5,909 bases of DNA from CAZFQG01 sp964520785 (GTDB taxonomy: Bacteria; Planctomycetota; Planctomycetia; Pirellulales; Thermoguttaceae): assembly GCA_964520785.1 (NCBI GenBank), contig CAZFQG010000278.1, forward strand, positions 1-5,909, given 5' to 3'. Below, piece after piece: positions 5,893-5,909 of the stretch. Under the pieces are notes generated by a model. It was given only the letters and a program-made list of their open reading frames with translations, was not told the origin of the DNA and searched no databases. The position numbers were made by a program, and so were the translations under genes. Position 1 is the first letter of the stretch. Each line of letters starts with the position of its first letter.

Positions 5893-5909
5893 AAGTGTTG
5901 CGATTTGTG

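Noticed and set aside
5885..5909. Start of another gene at GTG 5885 running off the window
   Set aside because: Only eight codons are visible, there is no ribosome binding site, and the GTG lies in the loop and right arm region of an inverted repeat.

Overview
The window is GC-rich, densely coding DNA with five genes, all on the + strand. No RNA gene, mobile element or CRISPR array was recognised. The lineage is an inference. A Tat-exported, GH109-like Gfo/Idh/MocA protein, more Gfo/Idh/MocA genes nearby, GTG starts and GC-rich codons would fit a Planctomycetota or wider PVC-group bacterium, often rich in this family. There is no marker gene to settle it.

Layout: (1) 21-1052, an exported or membrane-anchored transglutaminase-like cysteine protein with a visible Cys-His-Asp triad. 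(2) 1053-1185, a 133-nt non-coding gap with two small inverted-repeat structures, the second ending at the next ribosome binding site. (3) 1186-2580, a Tat-signal Gfo/Idh/MocA protein resembling glycoside hydrolase family 109. (4) 2593-3645, a cytoplasmic Gfo/Idh/MocA dehydrogenase with the canonical EKP motif. (5) 3642-4919, a 425-residue protein of unknown function that overlaps gene 4 by 4 nt and carries a nucleotidyltransferase-like G-K-x11-D-F-D motif. (6) 4987-5844, a NodB/CE4-like polysaccharide deacetylase-fold protein with no signal peptide. (7) 5845-5909, a short tail with a weak inverted repeat.

Genes 2 to 5 (1186-5844) look like one transcription unit: the gaps are 12 nt, -4 nt and 67 nt, all in one direction. 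The transglutaminase-like gene upstream could belong to the same unit or end just before it. Taken together, the cluster suggests sugar or glycoconjugate handling: NAD-dependent sugar chemistry inside and outside the cytoplasm, a possible nucleotidyl transfer step and a de-N-acetylation-type step. The substrate cannot be read from sequence. The least explained component, and the best candidate for something new, is the 425-residue protein together with its fixed place between a sugar dehydrogenase and a deacetylase-like enzyme.
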